Shown: positions 62,881 to 64,000 of the stretch, one piece after another
Layout: each line of letters begins with the position of its first letter
Numbering within the stretch: the stretch's first letter is position 1
NCBI GenBank assembly: GCA_023957245.1
Contig: JAMLHJ010000001.1
Span: forward strand, 209,273-273,272
Source: Chitinophagales bacterium
GTDB taxonomy: Bacteria; Bacteroidota; Bacteroidia; Chitinophagales; JADIYW01
Direction: 5' to 3'
Length of the DNA: 64,000 nucleotides
The notes under the pieces: generated by a model
Told to the model about the DNA's origin: nothing
Database searches by the model: none
Seen by the model: only the letters and a program-made list of their open reading frames with translations
Position numbers and translations under genes: made by a program

Positions 62881-64000
62881 ATGCAATCTGAAAGACAGAT
62901 ATTTCTTCAACATATCGCACAGACAAGTGATTCCCCTCTCCTTTTAGAGATTGAAAGTGCATCAGGAATGTGGCTTTATGGAAGAAATAACAAAAAATGG
63001 ATGGACTTAATCGCAGGAATAAGTGTGAGCAATCTTGGTCATTGTCATCCTGAAATCGTAAAAGCTGTCCAAATACAGGCTCAAACATTTATGCATACTT
63101 TGGTCTATGGCGAACTAGTCATGTCTCCACAAGTACAGCTTGCTCAATTACTTACAAGCATTTTACCACCTCAACTTCAACAAGTTTATTATGTCAATTC
63201 TGGAGCAGAAGCAGTTGAAGGGGCAATGAAATTGGCAAAAAAATATACAGGAAGACCAGAAATTATAGGGTTTCACAAAGCGTATCATGGAAGTACTCAA
63301 GGTGCTTTAAGTTTACTAGGAGATGAATATTGGAGAAACAAATTCAGACCTCTATTACCGGGAATTCAACGACTGCAATATAATCAGCTTGAAGATTTAA
63401 ATCTTATCAGCTCACAGACAGCGGCAGTCTTCATCGATCCAGTACAAGCCGAAAGTGGTGTTACAGTTCCTAGCAGGGAATATATGCAAGCATTACGCCA
63501 TAAATGTACTGAAACAGGAACCTTGTTGGTCATGGATGAAATTCAAACTGGCATGGGCCGAACAGGCTCCATGTTTGCCTTTGAACAATTGGGTATTATA
63601 CCAGATATTTTATTACTAGCAAAAGGATTTGGAGGAGGAATGCCTATTGGGGCATTTATATCTTCTAAAAAAATCATGTCTTCCTTATCTGAAAATCCAA
63701 TGCTAGGGCACATTACTACATTTGGAGGACATCCCGTAAGTTGTGCTGCAGCGTTGGCAAATCTTCAGGTGCTTCTCAAAGAAAATTACATTCAACAAGT
63801 TGCAGAAAAAGAAGATTTATTTATCAGCAAATTAAAACATCCTGCTATTCAAAGGATTACTCATAAAGGGTTAATGATAGCAGTCCATTTAGATAATTTT
63901 GACAATCTGAAAAAAGTCATTCAATCTTGTATTCAAAAAGGGCTTTTGACTGATTGGTTTTTATTTGAATCGAGTGCTATGCGTATAGCTCCACCTTTAA
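62881..64000 (+). CDS. Class III PLP aminotransferase (acetylornithine-like), cut by window end
   Basis: It starts at the ATG at 62881 and runs 373 codons to the window edge without a stop. Markers include DLIAGISVSNLGHCHPEIV, the PLP phosphate site NSGAEAVEGAMKLAKKYTG, the Asp in VMDEIQTGMGRTG and the Schiff-base lysine in LLLAKGFGGGMPIGAF. This is the fold-type I omega/acetylornithine/ornithine aminotransferase family. The exact substrate cannot be fixed from the sequence seen. It is a single gene behind a terminator, with its own upstream gap. Confidence 0.88.
   Translation, partial: MQSERQIFLQHIAQTSDSPLLLEIESASGMWLYGRNNKKWMDLIAGISVSNLGHCHPEIVKAVQIQAQTFMHTLVYGELVMSPQVQLAQLLTSILPPQLQQVYYVNSGAEAVEGAMKLAKKYTGRPEIIGFHKAYHGSTQGALSLLGDEYWRNKFRPLLPGIQRLQYNQLEDLNLISSQTAAVFIDPVQAESGVTVPSREYMQALRHKCTETGTLLVMDEIQTGMGRTGSMFAFEQLGIIPDILLLAKGFGGGMPIGAFISSKKIMSSLSENPMLGHITTFGGHPVSCAAALANLQVLLKENYIQQVAEKEDLFISKLKHPAIQRITHKGLMIAVHLDNFDNLKKVIQSCIQKGLLTDWFLFESSAMRIAPPL

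Overview
The window looks like chromosomal DNA of a low-GC Bacteroidota bacterium. The evidence is several secreted proteins ending in a type IX secretion (T9SS) C-terminal sorting domain with a YPNP-type motif, an LpxC-FabZ fusion, a DUF4295 (bL38-type) gene in the ribosomal rpmB-rpmG-ftsY cluster, a type III glutamine synthetase, and promoters of the TTTG-N(19-22)-TAnnTTTG type, best seen before both tRNA genes. I cannot name a genus; a Chitinophagia/Saprospiria-like lineage would fit but is only a guess.

Region by region. 1-7,000: a polyprenol/phytol-kinase-like protein (cut by the window edge), a TauE/SafE exporter, a large M1 peptidase with a predicted C-terminal beta-barrel, then a TPR protein translationally coupled to aroE. 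7,000-9,440: a secreted phosphodiesterase with a T9SS tail, a gene-poor stretch with a possible structured RNA, and an orphan 117-residue protein. 9,440-12,700: rimO, then ftsY behind the ribosomal genes rpmB-rpmG-DUF4295, and tRNA-Arg(ACG). 12,900-22,800: a giant secreted five-module beta-helix protein with a glycine-rich head, next to a membrane-spanning TPR/LuxR-type regulator. 22,900-34,500: xerD, an ECF sigma factor, a carboxypeptidase-regulatory-like protein, DUF1232, nspC (polyamine synthesis), a secreted esterase, glnN, a polytopic membrane protein and metG. 34,700-40,250: DoxX behind a palindromic site, then a secreted hydrolase with seven InlB-type repeats that has been split by a complete IS4-family element with clean ends and a 10-bp target duplication.

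40,300-51,300: tsaC/sua5, an alpha/beta hydrolase, aroC, a DinB-like protein, a lipoprotein, an MltF-type lytic transglycosylase, tRNA-Asp, trpS, a deoxynucleoside kinase without a normal start codon, a hemolysin III protein, a LigT-like protein and an FAD oxidoreductase. 51,300-57,250: a tight minus-strand cluster HD hydrolase-lpxD-lpxC/fabZ-lpxA, followed by an ABC ATPase and a YbfF-type esterase, which makes the first steps of lipid A. 57,300-64,000: a secreted clan GH-A glycosidase with a T9SS tail, a DUF481 outer-membrane protein, a YggS-type PLP protein, a DUF4296 lipoprotein, a FadI-like thiolase, and a class III aminotransferase cut by the window end.

Most genes are housekeeping. The accessory interest lies in the secreted-protein set, the IS-split gene, the giant surface protein and its neighbouring regulator, the 8.4-9.4 kb stretch, and a few start-codon and operator oddities. 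I found no CRISPR array, prophage or recognisable defence system.
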